Source: Portunus trituberculatus
Lineage: Eukaryota > Arthropoda > Malacostraca > Decapoda > Portunidae
Reading direction: 5' to 3'
DNA length: 64,000 bases
Assembly (NCBI RefSeq): GCF_017591435.1
Contig: NC_059299.1
Location: forward strand, 1,332,501-1,396,500
A program made the position numbers and the translations under genes. Under the pieces are notes generated by a model, which was not told the DNA's origin, made no database searches, and worked only from the letters and a program-made list of their open reading frames with translations. This document shows positions 50,556 through 62,117 of the stretch, in pieces; the stretch's first letter is position 1; the number at the start of each line of letters is the position of its first letter.

Positions 50556-51221
50556 TCATTGGGCAGGTTTGCACACGCGATCCCTGAGGCAGGTGTCAAA
50601 GCAGCACTTGTCGAAGCCGCTGCACTGCCGGTCATTTCTGCACGGCGACGGAGGGGAGAAGCTTCTTGTTGGGGGACATTGGGGCCGCACAGGGGGGCAC
50701 CGCCCTGGCTTGTTTCCAAAACCACCAAAACCTCCACCGAAGCCTTGACCGCCACCAAAACCACCACCAAAACCAGGCCTGTTACCGAAGCCGCCACCAA
50801 AACCTTGGTTACCACCAAAGCCGCCACCAAAACCTTGGCTACCACCAAAGCCGCCACCGAAACCTTGGTTGCCGCCAAAACCTCCACCAAAGCCTGGCCT
50901 GTTCCCGAAGCCTCCACCGAAGCCTGGTCTATTTCCGAAGTTGCCGCCAAAACCGGGTCGGTTACCGAAGCCTCCTCCGGGTCTGTTGGGGCGATTGTTG
51001 CCAAGGAAGCTGTTCACCAGAGTCTGGCCGACGTTCGCCAGCTGACCCAGTGACAGGAACCTGGTGTTCACATCTGACCCGCCCTGACCGCCGCCCGCAT
51101 TCCCCAGGCGAGTCTGTCCTGGGGAGGAACTCTTCTCGTCGGAGGGAGTATCGGTGTTCTGCGCCGCAGCAGTCGCCGCCAGCACGCCCACTGCCGCCAT
51201 CAGCAACCACCGCACCATCAT
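50556..51221 (-). CDS. crustin-like protein: Gly-rich region fused directly to WAP domain
   Basis: This is a secreted protein of 221 residues. The ATG lies exactly at the acceptor CTCGCAG|ATG. The signal peptide MMVRWLLMAAVGVLAATAAA is followed by a short acidic/Ser-rich stretch, then NTRFLSLGQ, which resembles NARFLGLGG at the same place in the neighbouring type II gene. About 95 residues of GFGGGFGNRPGFGG-type repeats follow, then a WAP core with eight Cys. The Cys-rich C-x3-C-x8-CC segment of type I/II crustins is missing; the WAP follows the Gly repeats within a few residues. A Gly-rich plus WAP layout has been described in some crustin schemes (type VI), so this is a family member of unusual class rather than a broken gene: the frame is intact. 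Confidence 0.88.
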   Translation of the reverse strand: MMVRWLLMAAVGVLAATAAAQNTDTPSDEKSSSPGQTRLGNAGGGQGGSDVNTRFLSLGQLANVGQTLVNSFLGNNRPNRPGGGFGNRPGFGGNFGNRPGFGGGFGNRPGFGGGFGGNQGFGGGFGGSQGFGGGFGGNQGFGGGFGNRPGFGGGFGGGQGFGGGFGGFGNKPGRCPPVRPQCPPTRSFSPPSPCRNDRQCSGFDKCCFDTCLRDRVCKPAQ

Positions 51222-51487
51222 CTGCGAGAAAACACTGATCAGAGAGACAAACGGATCAAACTTTCAACTTCTTGTATTTCCCTGTTCGTTGAAGACAACC
51301 TCCTCCACCTGTACTGTCCGAGCGTTCCGCCTGTCTTCCACACTCGTCCACAGGAGTGACACTCAGTGCTGGTAACACTCAGTCAACATGAAGCGCAGAG
51401 GAACTGTCATTGATGCAGAAAAGTAAACATTATATTGAGACACGTCAATAGACTGTAGTGACGAGCTTCAGGAGGAGACACACTCAC

Positions 51488-51548
51488 CTCGGCAATAGAC
51501 AAGGATGGACTGAACTGTTCCGGTAGGCGGATTCGACTCCTTTTGTAG
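51488..51548 (-). promoter_or_regulatory. promoter and non-coding first exon of crustin 3
   Basis: On the minus strand a TATA-like CTACAAAAG lies at 51,548-51,540. The arthropod initiator TTCAGTCC is at about 51,520-51,513. The first exon then ends at 51,488 with donor GTGAGTG. It splices to the ATG at 51,221, giving an intron of about 266 bp. Confidence 0.65.
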
Positions 51549-51785
51549 AGGAAGCGATGTCGACCTTGACTTGCGGCCGGCAGGCAGCTGTGGCGAGGGC
51601 TGACCTGCCTGTTAATATTAGTATTTCCGAGGCCCGCCCCTTCCGCACGCTCAAACTTCAAGGTGTCCCACGGAACACGGACCGCAAGGCACCGCCTGGG
51701 AGACCTGCGCCGCGGCACCTCTCCCCAGGGCCACGCCCGCCCGCCGCAAGAAGCTCATCGGACTCTGACATTTGCTGACACCGCT

Positions 51786-51795
51786 ATAGTAGTAA

Positions 51796-51889
<94 letters not shown>

Positions 51890-51890
51890 T
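51786..51890. repeat. (TAG)n trinucleotide repeat
   Basis: About 35 TAG/AGT units, followed by TTG and GGT units to about 51,945. Confidence 0.95.
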
Positions 51891-51945
51891 GTTGTTGTTG
51901 TTGTTGTTTTTGTTGTTGTTGTTGTGGTGGTGGTGGTGGTGTTAT

Positions 51946-52657
51946 TATGGTGGTGGCGGTGCAGCGGGGGGGGAGGAATAATGGTTGGGAGAAGGCGCGC
52001 CGGGATAGGAGTGCGATAGGAAGGGGAGGAAAGGGGGAGGGGAAGGACACGATGACCTTGAATGTTAACTAACTATTCTTGTTCTGGCTTCATCCTGTGT
52101 ATGTTTGCTGTAGCGATGTTTTCCTCCACCTCATCCTCCTCCCCTTCCCCTCTCCTCTTCCATAGTTATAGTAATCTCCCTCATTGCTATCACTCATATT
52201 TCCTTCGTGTTTCTAAGTGTTTGTGTTGCTCTTGAAGTCTTGCATGAGGCAGATGGACGGTAATATTATTCTCCTTCCTTTTCTGTTAATTGCTTTCATT
52301 ATCATCACTATCGTCATCTCTTAGAGCAGGAAATGTTAGTAGCAGTGCCGAGTTTGTCCTGTCCGCCGTCCGCTGCTACAGGACCCGGCTGCTCGCTTGT
52401 ATATAAAGGCAACACTTCCACCATAAAAACACTCGCCTCATTATTCTACCGTAGGTCATTCCAATCGTCCTCGCTGTCCTCGCCCTCCTTAACGCTATTG
52501 TCTTCCATCGATAGCGTCAGTCACTCTCTTCGTTATCGTCATCATCGTCATCGTCGCTGTCCTGCTTCTCCTTCTCTTCCTCATTTTTTTTTTCACCTTC
52601 CCGTAACACTAACCGCCTCTTATAACAAAATTTTATGGGACTGTGGTGAAGAATCAG

Positions 52658-52720
<63 letters not shown>

Positions 52721-53680
52721 GAAAAAAAAAGGTGTAGGGAACGAATCTTGTGTTTCATAGGATCGAAATACGACCTTGAATTCTGTCGCACATTGGTTTT
52801 CGTTTCCTACATGACGCGATTTCTTTTACTTATCGCCCTTGGCTTACTCAATTTTACCTTTTATTGCACACAACACTTTCCTGGTGGCTGCGCTGGGATT
52901 TCCGTGAGGCACTGGGGCGACCCATTGGCACTCCATGACTGGGCGGGGAACACACTGCTACCTAATTCATTGCGCAGGTGAGACGTAAAAGGCAAGGAAC
53001 AAGATCATTGGGAAATCCCGTCTCTGTATTCTTATTCCCCCAGCGAGACACGACACGATACTTCGCTGAAACACTAAACTGATCATAATGCAGTGAAAAT
53101 AATGCTTTTTCTTCTCCTGTATGCTCTAATTTTCCTCGCATTTGCATCTTTTAATACATTACCTTTTGAAACACGATTATTCTCAGCTTAAAGAACACGA
53201 ACACATTTTGGCATATAAAATACTTTATATCTGATGGCCGAGTCTGAGGAGCAGCGGGTAGTGTGAGGAGGAAGAGAGACAGATGAGGGCAGGTAGATGA
53301 GTAGGTAGAGAGGGAGGGAAGGAGGGAGGACACACGGCAGTACATGTTCCAAGGGTGGATGTGGATAAACAGGTTTTTCTCTACACGAGTTTTTCTGTAT
53401 AGGTGGCGCTGGGAGTACTTTGCAGGGCCATCTCCTCTACCTGGTTTCCCTCTGTGTCTCCGCCCTCACTGGATTAGAAAACGGCTTAATATATCAGGCT
53501 TTTACTGCAAAGGTTACACTAATACTGCTAATAGTTTAACGTATAGCGTCCTTTTGGGTTTTATTTATACGTGTGTTTATCTACGTCTCTTCCGCTCCTT
53601 CTCCATCTCCTCTTATTTCCTCGTAATTTACTTTGCGTTTCTTATGTTTCTTGTATTGTGCTCGTGGCGGGTCAACAGAG
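51946..53680. other. gene-free stretch
   Basis: Contains (AC)n at 52,659-52,717. A TATA-like GTATATAAAGG occurs at 52,400 with no gene following that I can recognise. Otherwise unique; no supported gene. Confidence 0.6.
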
Positions 53681-53685
53681 AGCTT

Positions 53686-53873
53686 TAATCCTATCAGTAA
53701 TGAGACGCATTTTTATCATGATTTTTGAGTATGATTAGACGATTTTATTTGCATAACGAAGATCAATGACCAGTCTTTACTATTTTAATCCCCCCATGAA
53801 TTCTGAGGCTCTATGAAATCACTGAAGAATAACCAGAATATGAAAACACGGCATGGTACTGAAGGGGGCTAAG
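53686..53873 (-). mobile_element. MITE family A, copy 2
   Basis: Inverted copy: begins TTAATCCTATCAGTAATGAG and ends GGTACTGAAGGGG. The interior ATTAGACGATTTTATTTG and ACTATTTTAAT match the family in reverse. It lacks the segment CTTCTGACCTCC. Confidence 0.78.
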
Positions 53874-54088
53874 GTATTCTACAAAGTTATGGCTAAAGAT
53901 GGTAGGAGGATATAGATGGTCACGTGTAGCCTGTTGTATAATGAGAGCTGTCACGTGTACAGGCCTGGCGACTTTATACACCTCCCTCTATCTTATTATG
54001 TTTGTGAGGTTCCAACAAAGTGCCAGGTGGGTTTTTTGGCACAGCAATGGACGCGCGGGATTTTCACTAATTCTTTTGATTCTTTTAT

Positions 54089-54180
54089 GGAGACTGCAAT
54101 TCAAGTGGGCCTTTTTTTTTTTTCTAATATTCAATTTTTTGCCCTTGGTAGTTCTCCCTCTCACATAAAAAAAAGAAAAG
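54089..54180 (+). repeat. solo 3' end of non-LTR retroelement, copy 1
   Basis: GGAGACTGCAATTCAAGTGG, a T run, TTGCCCTTGG, CTCCCTCTCACAT and an A-rich tail. The same order, reading TTTGCCCTTGGCCAGTGCCC before the A tail, forms the 3' UTR of the RT element at 13,008-13,100 on the minus strand. Confidence 0.65.
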
Positions 54181-54210
54181 TTGCAAGTACGATTCTGCAC
54201 TGGTGTTCTT

Positions 54211-54423
54211 TATCTCTTCAGTACTGGGACGCATTCTCACCATGAGTTTTGGGTGTGATTAGACGATTTTATTTAGATTAAGAAGGATCCATGGAGGTCA
54301 GAAGATTAATATCCACAGTCTTCACTATTTTAATTCCTCACACAAGATTCTGAGGCTGTATGAAATCACCAGATAGTAAGCAGAATGAATATGGAAACAC
54401 TTCATGCTACTTAAGTGGTTAAA
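54211..54423 (-). mobile_element. MITE family A, copy 3
   Basis: Inverted copy: CTCTTCAGTACTGGGACGC at the left end and TTCATGCTACTTAAGTGGTT at the right. The interior has ATTAGACGATTTTATTTAG, GGAGGTCAGAAGATTAAT and CTTCACTATTTTAAT. Confidence 0.82.
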
Positions 54424-54601
54424 AGTCTTAGTAGTATATTTGACAGACTTTTAACATGTTTAGTGGAGGTTACAGTGACTTTAATCAAGGTGTGAGGGTG
54501 TTTCCATGGTTAGTCATATTTCAGCAAGGATTCTTCACCATCAGTGGGAAGGAAATCAATGGAAAACGTGACAAATCATCTCTGCGGGTTTTAAGTCATC
54601 T

Positions 54602-54808
54602 CAATCCCTTCAGTACCACGGGTTTCCTTATTCATTCTGCTTACCATTAGATTCTAAACAGCTTCAGAAACTTACGTGGGGAAATAAAATAGTGGAGACT
54701 GTGGCCATTAATCTTCTGACCTCCATAGACCCTTCCTAATGTCAATAAAATCGTCTAATCACACTCAAAACTCATGGTGAAAATGCGTCCCAGTACTGAA
54801 AGGGTTAA
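54602..54808 (+). mobile_element. MITE family A, copy 4
   Basis: Best preserved copy: starts CAATCCCTTCAGTACC and ends GCGTCCCAGTACTGAAAGGG followed by TTAA. The interior matches copies 1 and 5 and is the reverse of copies 2 and 3. Confidence 0.85.
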
Positions 54809-55227
54809 TGATGGAACAAAGAGGTTCAAGACGCGCAGTGGTTCCTAGCAGTCAAGGAGTCAGTCAGGCGTCGCTGGGGAGGTAATGGGCTCATGATTCT
54901 AGCACCTCGTGTCCTTGTGGTGTTGGTCTGTTGCTGCGGCGCCATAACTCAATTTTAGCTTCACAATTATGCTCCAGATATAGTGGTTGTCCTGATATGG
55001 CAAGCCTACTTAAGATCATCGTTTTCTTTTTAATAATATGCGCTTCAGTGTTGATGTATCGCTAATCGTCTTTATTTGGCGCGTCTCAAGGACTCGTCTT
55101 TCCTATTAGCGATGGAAAGAAAAGAAAGAATAAAAAGGAAGACAAAAAGGGAAGAAAAAATTATTATAAATTGGTTACGTAAATAAATCTGCGTCGTAGT
55201 TATATACATTGTTTTTCTAGCTTACTT

Positions 55228-55285
<58 letters not shown>

Positions 55286-55587
55286 TTTGCAAAGGTTAGG
55301 GGGTAAGCGAGAGTCTGGTAGGTCCTGTTTGGCGCTTCATAACTATACAAGTGGTTCGCGGCGGGTTCTACGAGGTGTTCTGGTCTGACGTCACGGTGGT
55401 GGTGGTGGTGGTGGTGGTAGGGAGAAACGTGTTGTGGTGGTGTACAAAGATTTTATTTTATTTTTTTCATATTCTACTTCTTGTTTTCCTTGTTTTCTTC
55501 TTCTTTTTGTTTTTGTTCTTGTTCTACTTTTTCGTCTTCTTCATCATATCATCATTATCATTATCATCATCATCATCTTTTTTTCTT

Positions 55588-55618
<31 letters not shown>

Positions 55619-56264
55619 ACTTTCTTTTCTTTTTCTTTCTCCCTCTTTGTCATCATTAATTGGCTTGAGCTTTCATATTTTTTTTCCTTTCAACATAATG
55701 GAGATGACCTCTTTCTCCTCCTCCTCCTCCTCCTCCTCCTCCTCCTCCTTCTTCTTGCTATTTTCTTTATTCCTTATTCGTTAGCAAGTATTTACTATCA
55801 ACAGGTCATGCGCTTCCTCCTCCTCCTCCTCCTCCTCCTCTTCTTTCTCCTTTTCCACTTCTTCCTGCTCAACATCTCAGTAAAAACCTTTATTACTGTT
55901 TGGACTTTCTTTGTATTTCTTTGTATTTCTCCTCTTCCTCTTCCTCCTCCTCGGCCTCGCATTTATGTAAACCCTCTCATCTTTCGCAACGCCAACGCCA
56001 ACGATTCGTCTCCACATAATTTTTTTCCTTCCTTCTCAATCCATGCTCTGTTGCTTCTTTTTTATAGCTGTTGTTCATAGTAAAGCTGCAAAGGTTAGGG
56101 AGGAAGGGAGGAACAAAGGGGCTGGGTTTAATTATCGCCGCAACCTTTACTCTCTCTCTTGGTGAAAAAAGGTGCTGTGTTTCCCCACGCCGTCAGAGAA
56201 AAGATGGATCTGCGTGTGGGTGGAGGAAGGAGGCGAGGAAGGCTGAGGAAAAGGCGGAAGGACT

Positions 56265-56309
<45 letters not shown>

Positions 56310-56626
56310 CGCACGTAGTGAAGATCAGGGCATACCAAAATAAACCTGAGAACAACAACAGAAGAGGAACGAAAACAAGAACAAGAACAGTAAGAACATT
56401 AATATAAACAAAAGAAGAGAGACGAAAATTTTAGAAACTTAGAAGTGAAGAAAAAGGAGGAAAATATAGACAACAGAAACCTAAGGAGAAAACGGAGATG
56501 GAATTTATGGAACCCAACAAACAGGTTTCGCTATTGGTCTCCTCATGAACCAACCCCAAGAGCGAGATGGACGAGAGGCACGGAACGAAGAACCAGGAAT
56601 TTGGGTTACATAGCGGATGCATGTAC

Positions 56627-56661
<35 letters not shown>

Positions 56662-57038
56662 GTACGGCCTGACTTAATTAGTGAGTCTTGTGTAAAGGTA
56701 ATGACAGTGAGAGTACCTTGTTTTCCATACGAAGGAGCAAGTAAGACTATAATGTGTGTGAAATATCAAGTGTGTGTGTATGTGTGTGTGTTTGTGTGTT
56801 GGTTAAGTGGCTCCTCCCTCTCACGTTTCTATTTCACATGATTCCTTTTTTTTTTTTTCTCTTCGCTCTTCTTTTTTGCTATTTCTTTTTTGCTAACACT
56901 ATGGTCCTCTTCCTCTCCCAGCCTCGATCTTCCCCTCTTTGTCTTACATCACGGCTGATCGCGCCTCACAGCCATCGCTATCTTCTCAACCATTCCCCAT
57001 TTTTTTCCTTTCCTGACAACCTAATCCTTCCATGGCCA
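54809..57038. other. gene-free stretch with microsatellites
   Basis: (GT)n at about 55,231-55,281, GGT units at 55,396-55,418, CTT units at 55,580-55,617, CTC units at 55,712-55,748 and 55,815-55,840, (GA)n at 56,270-56,305, (AC)n at 56,630-56,658. No gene is supported. Confidence 0.7.
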
Positions 57039-57204
57039 GTATTCTGAAACGCTTTGCTCTCTCACCATCACTGCTTTCCAAAGGCTCCGGTTGAAGATAC
57101 TCGTGTTTTTAAGAGTATTTCCATGGTTCTGGTGATAGATTGGCTAGTTGTCTCTGTAGCCTTGAAAAATTGTACTGAGAGGGGAAGGCGTTGTTGAATA
57201 CGGG
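57039..57204. repeat. MITE family B, single-unit copy
   Basis: Starts GTATTCTGAAACGCTTTGCT and ends AGGCGTTGTTGAATACGG, inverted to each other. The interior has GTTCTGGTGATAGATTGGC. Confidence 0.82.
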
Positions 57205-57729
57205 CACATACCCCATCATCCTTCTTATCCTCGATCTATCACACACTCTTCTCATCCTACCATACCAGCGGTCCCTCCTTACTGATTACCTCTATAGTAT
57301 ATTCCCTCCACATCCTCACCCATCCTTACTTAATCCTCCTTGCCATCCACTACTGTCTTCTCCATCGCAGATCCCTCCCCTGCCCCTGCCACTTTCCCTC
57401 CTGGCGCCTCCCTGCTGCTCCGCTATGATAGCCTCGTAAAGTCCACAGCTAGTCTTGTTGTGTGTTTGTTCCTCGTCTTGTGTTTCCTGCTGTTTTCTTC
57501 CTTGCACTTGGATTTCCTCTGTTTTTCCTGTTGTTCTCTCTTATTTGTCTGTCCGTCAAAGAATATAAGAAGAGAGATTACTAGAAACACATAGAGCTTG
57601 CAGTCTGTCATTATCTTCCACTTGTACAGTTTCACCTTCAAGTTTATGGCTGTGTTGGTATCGATTCCAAAGTCCCAAGTCTGTTCCGCTTTAGAACCTT
57701 ATTTTGTGAACTATTCTTTGGTGTATTTT
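57205..57729. other. gene-free stretch
   Basis: C/T-rich unique sequence, no recognisable gene or repeat. Confidence 0.6.
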
Positions 57730-57923
57730 TAGCCCCTTCAGTACCATGCCGCGTTTACATATTCATTCATTTTGTACAGCTTCAGAAACTTAGTGGGGGA
57801 TTAAAATAGTAAAGACTGTGAGCATTAATCTTCTGACCTCCATAGACCCTTTCTAATGCACCTAAAATCGTCTAATCCCACCCCAAAATCATGATAAAAA
57901 TGCACCTCAGTATTGAAGAGGTT
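57730..57923 (+). mobile_element. MITE family A, copy 5
   Basis: Starts TAGCCCCTTCAGTACCATGC, ends CACCTCAGTATTGAAGAGGT; interior CTTCTGACCTCCATAGACCC and AAAATCGTCTAATCCCA. Confidence 0.82.
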
Positions 57924-58204
57924 GGCATAGTTTGTCAGATAGGAGTACAGAGACACAAGCGACAAGAGGGTATGGAGGTGACAGGAATACGCGAATGTAA
58001 CGGGAAGATAGAAGCGACCACCATCGCCATTGCATTCGGGGAAGTTTGTGGCGGGAAGGATGCGGTTAGGGCTTTACGTCACGGGAAGATGAAGACGAAG
58101 AGTTACACACAGTCACACACGCCGGACAATACCCAGTACCTGCCTGAAGCGGTAACACGTATGTACACCTGACTTCACCACGCCCGCGAAGGTTTTTCCA
58201 GGAT
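57924..58204. other. short gene-free stretch
   Basis: Unique sequence between two MITEs; no gene is supported. Confidence 0.6.
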
Positions 58205-58554
58205 CCGTATTCAGAAACGCTTTGCTCTCTCTCAACGACTACTTTGAAAGGCTGTAGTTTAAAATTCTCATGTTTGTAAAGGTATTTCTTATGATTCTGA
58301 TGATAGATTAGCAAGATTTATAGTTTACCATAAGGAGGAACTGTCTTGAAAACCTCTCTCTCTCACGACGCCTAGTTTCAAAGGCTCTAGTTGAAGTTAC
58401 TCATGTTTCTAAGGCTATCTTTTATGGTTCTGGTGATAGATTAGCAAGATTTATAATTCATCATAAAGATAAACTGTCTCGAAAACGCGGCTAGTTGTCT
58501 ATTGGGACTTGAAAAACTGCCGTGGTGAGAAAGCAAGTCGTTTCTGAATATAGT
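58205..58554. repeat. MITE family B, copy with two tandem interior units
   Basis: Starts CCGTATTCAGAAACGCTTTG and ends AAGCAAGTCGTTTCTGAATA. The interior is doubled: AGATTAGCAAGATTTATA occurs twice and AAACTGTCTCGAAAAC-like twice. Confidence 0.8.
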
Positions 58555-59339
58555 CTCAGGTGTGACGATGGTTGGGTTTTTTCCTTCTCTAGTGGCCTCA
58601 GGTGGGCTTCAGGTGGGCTTCAGGTGACTAATGTAAAGAGTTAAGGGAGTTGTTATTGATGTGGAGGGACTGTCAAGGTTGAGAGGGTTGTATTTGGTAA
58701 TGGTTTGGTAAGTCTTATGGTTTGTGTGGTAAGGAGTGTGTGTCATTTGTTCCTCCAGGGGTTTTATTCTTAGGTCTGAGCTGTGTCAGTGTTCCAGGTT
58801 TTGAGTTAAGTTATTGTGACGGTGGAGGTAAATGCTGAGTGTATTTCTATTAATCTTTAAGGGAACTGGCAATCAAAGTAGGCCTTTTTTATTTTATTTT
58901 TTCATTGCCCTTGGCAGGCTTCCTTTCTTGCATAAATAAATTTTTTTTTGTGTGTGTGAGCAATGTGTTAGGAGAGAAGACAACTGTGGGTGTATGTAGT
59001 CAATTTTTAGCTTGTTATTCATTTAGTTAATCAGTTAAAACAATTAATCAAGCAGTTAGTTACTCAATCAGACGTCTATTTATTCATTCATTCATTAAGT
59101 CAGTCAGTTAGTGAGTTTGTCATTTGATTACTTAGGAACATGATATAAACTAATTTGGAGTTTTTATCAATACGTATAGTACCTTTCCATCCTTGTACAG
59201 TACCAATGACCCCGCTGTGGGAGTCACCTTGGCAGGGCGGTGGAGCCTCAGTGGTCGCGGTGCCCTTCCTCCAGCGCTCTGCACAAAGAAGACTGAACTC
59301 TTTATGTATTCCTTGGCTGTATCTGTCGTTTTTTAGGGT
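58555..59339. other. gene-free stretch with retroelement 3' end
   Basis: 58,861-58,940 is a second solo retroelement 3' end (GGGAACTGGCAATCAAAGTA, T run, TTGCCCTTGGCAGGCTTCC, then a T/A-rich end). The rest is unique with a few GTCAGT/ATTC short repeats; no gene is supported. Confidence 0.65.
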
Positions 59340-59456
59340 ATTTTTGATGTTATGGAAGCAAATTAACGAGTTTTCTACATTATTTATCGGGCTAATGATC
59401 TCTGTGGCCTTTGAAAATAGTCGTGGTGCAAGAGCGAAGCGTCAGTGAGTACGGGC
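59340..59456. repeat. MITE family B, right-half fragment
   Basis: Carries the family's right part: CTCTGTGGCCTTTGAAAATA, then GTCGTGGTGCAAGAGCGAAG and GAGTACGGG. The left half is missing. Confidence 0.7.
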
Positions 59457-60483
59457 CACGGGGAGGTTTGGTGTCCGGTGGCTTCATGGGACACAGTGGT
59501 GAGTTTATTGTGGCGTGAAAACCCAGTCGGTCAGTCAGTCAGTTACTTAATGAGTCAGTCAGTGTATCTATCAACCAATCAATTGCTGCGGATAACACTT
59601 TCTTACAGCGCAAGGTATAATGGCATGGCCTTTATTACAGTGGTTGCTGGTGCACTTCGTTGGCAATCACTCAGCCTTCACTGAGTACAGGCTAGATAGA
59701 CCTAATGCTCTCCGCTGGCCGGCCCCTGTGCAGCTAATGGACGCCCCAGCAGACATCGTGCGGGAAAATTGATGCCAGTGGAATTAACCTAAAACCGGTC
59801 CTGCGCTGCGGGTTGTACTCTTCTGTTACGTAGTCTCAAAAACAAATGACAACCAGACTGCGGCACTCCAGCGGAATGTCTGTGTGGATAAGGCGGTACG
59901 TACTTAATTTAGAAACAAGATCAAGAGCGAATTAGAAATGAAGAGTAAATGACAAGAAGGTTACATCAGGATGCAACATAACGCAACAACTTCATTTAAA
60001 TTTACTCAACGTTTGTACCTTAATGTATGCGGGGACTCTTGCCATCTATGCGTCAGGACACGCAGACTTCTAAGAACATACATTGCCAAAGAAAAAGAAA
60101 GAAAAAAAAAAAAAAGTGTTGCAGCGATTCTTACTCCTACCCTCGAGCTCCTCTGCCGGCTGCTTATGTAACCGCCGAATGTGTCCAGCGCGTCCTTCTG
60201 GGAATATGTTTACTGGCACCTTTCTAAGGAATCTCGCAGACTCATTTTCCTATTATACTCGCATGTCGCCCACCGCCTCGCCTCGCCTCGCTCTTGTTGA
60301 AAGCGACGCATATCTGTGTTTGTGCCCTTGAGCCGCGAGTCCCTGAGGCGCATGCACAAGTAACGACTGTGCTTTGTCTGTCACCTGATACGTTATTCAG
60401 ATACTGAATTACATGACACATCGACAATAATGACTAGAGGTTTGGGATAACTTCAAAACAAAGACTTCAGAAAGTAATCAAAG
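59457..60483. other. gene-free stretch
   Basis: Short GTCA units near 59,527-59,565 and an A-rich patch near 60,090-60,115. No gene is supported. Confidence 0.6.
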
Positions 60484-60575
60484 GAGACTGCAATTCCAGT
60501 GGGTCGTTTTTTTTAATGTTTTTTTTTTACCTTGGCAATTCTCCCTCTTACATAAAAAAGAAAGAAACAAAAGAA
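60484..60575 (+). repeat. solo 3' end of non-LTR retroelement, copy 3
   Basis: GGAGACTGCAATTCCAGTGG, T runs, ACCTTGGCAATTCTCCCTC, then TTACATAAAAAAGAAAG; same layout as 54,089-54,180. Confidence 0.65.
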
Positions 60576-60784
60576 ACAAAACAAGTGAAGGAATAGTTTT
60601 AATGGCTATTAGTGAAGGTCCATGGGTGTGGGGGATCAGAGGTGGGAGGCCTACAAGATTACATAGCGTGTTTACTGCCTAGCTTCACCTTTTTGCTGGC
60701 CAGAGAGGGATGGGCACCTGGTGAGAGAGGGAATGAGAGGATTAATGTTGTGTTGGTGTAGATAGAGGAGGACGAGAAGGAGGA

Positions 60785-61043
60785 AGAGTGTAGGAGGAGA
60801 GATGAAGATGAAGAGAGAAGGAAGAGAGATAAGGAAGAAGAAAAGTAGGAGGAAAGACAAGAAGGAAAAAGAGTATAGGAGGAGAGATGAAGATGAAGAA
60901 GAGAAGGAAGAGAGATAAGGAAGAAGAAAAGTAGGAGGAAAGACAAGAAGGAAGAAGAGTATAGGAGGAGAGATGAAGATGAAGAAGAGAAGGAAGAGAG
61001 ATAAGGAAGAAGAAAAGTAGGAGGAAAGACGAGAAGCAAGAGG
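60785..61043 (+). repeat. ~86-bp purine-rich minisatellite, three units
   Basis: Each unit reads TATAGGAGGAGAGATGAAGA, then GAAGGAAGAGAGATAAGG and GTAGGAGGAAAGAC; unit starts at about 60,789, 60,873 and 60,959. Minus-strand Ser/Leu/Phe frames across it are artefacts. Confidence 0.85.
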
Positions 61044-61456
61044 AGTTAAAGAGAAACGAAGAGAAAGAGTAAGGGACACAATGAAGAAGGAAAAGCAGTA
61101 TCATTACCTTAATCAACTTTCGTACCGTGTGAAATAAATATTGAACGGTGAGGAAATCCCGGATAGAATTCCTAACCAAGAAACAAGAGAACCAGTGGAA
61201 AGAAACTACGTAGCTAGAGGGAGCATAAAGCAAGACACAGGACACGGCTGATGGTTCCTGCACATTCAGAAAGCATTACTAAGAACATCACTGACCGTTT
61301 TCCAATTTCATCTGAAGGCAAAAACAAATAACCTGATAATTGGAAAGGTCAGTTGTATGTTCGACCCCTACAACGTGCTATCAGGTCAAGGTCAAGCACA
61401 AGCATTTCCGCTCGAAAGGAAACGTGGGAGCGAAACCAACACGCGAACCTTGGCTG
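61044..61456. other. gene-free stretch
   Basis: Unique sequence; a TCAAGGTCA motif, the FTZ-F1/ERR-type half site, lies at about 61,385-61,393. No gene. Confidence 0.55.
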
Positions 61457-61669
61457 TGTTTTGAAACGCTTCCTAGTCTCAAACTTATTTTCAAAGGCCA
61501 CCTAGATGATTAGTCTGGCTATTATGTTTTTTTCCTCTTGTGATGATGCAGAGTTCTTATCAGATTATTTCTAGAGCCATGAAATCACCTTGAAAACACA
61601 ACAGTCCTTATATTGACGTGTTTGAAATGATGGAAGCGAAAGATTCCTGAAATGTTTGAGAATACGGTC
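61457..61669. repeat. MITE family B, diverged copy
   Basis: Starts TGTTTTGAAACGCTTC and ends GTTTGAGAATACGG. The interior has GATGATTAGTCTGGCTAT and GTGATGATGCAGAGTTCTTA. It is more diverged than the other copies. Confidence 0.65.
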
Positions 61670-62117
61670 CTTTATTTTCAGAAAGGTTGATCGTAATTCA
61701 TGTTGCTCCACCGTCAGAGTCCTTAGAGATGCTGTGTACTGAGAAGCGCCTCAAAATTGCAAGATTGTACGAGATAGGGAGAGAAATTCGATGCTGTCCT
61801 TGTTGATATTGTTGTTATTGTTGCTGTTGTTGTTGTTGTCATTCCTTCTACTGAATATCTTTACTGAGCTTATTCTTATAACTATTCTATTTTGAAACCT
61901 TTAAAGCCTGTCCTTAACTAGATATTCACATACAAAGTAAAAAAAAAAAAAAAAAAAAATCCTTTATCTATCCATTTCACAACACAAACACTCGCCATGT
62001 GCCATTATCTCAACAAACACCACAACAAACATCACCAGGCAGGCACCACTAACACCAAACGCTACCTACAGGACAATAGAGGCGTAAGACAATTGAGTGG
62101 TGGGTAGTGACTTCAAA
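61670..62117. other. gene-free stretch
   Basis: Contains a TTG trinucleotide patch near 61,808-61,838 and a poly(A) run near 61,940-61,960. Nothing else is recognised before the candidate exon at 62,118. Confidence 0.55.
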
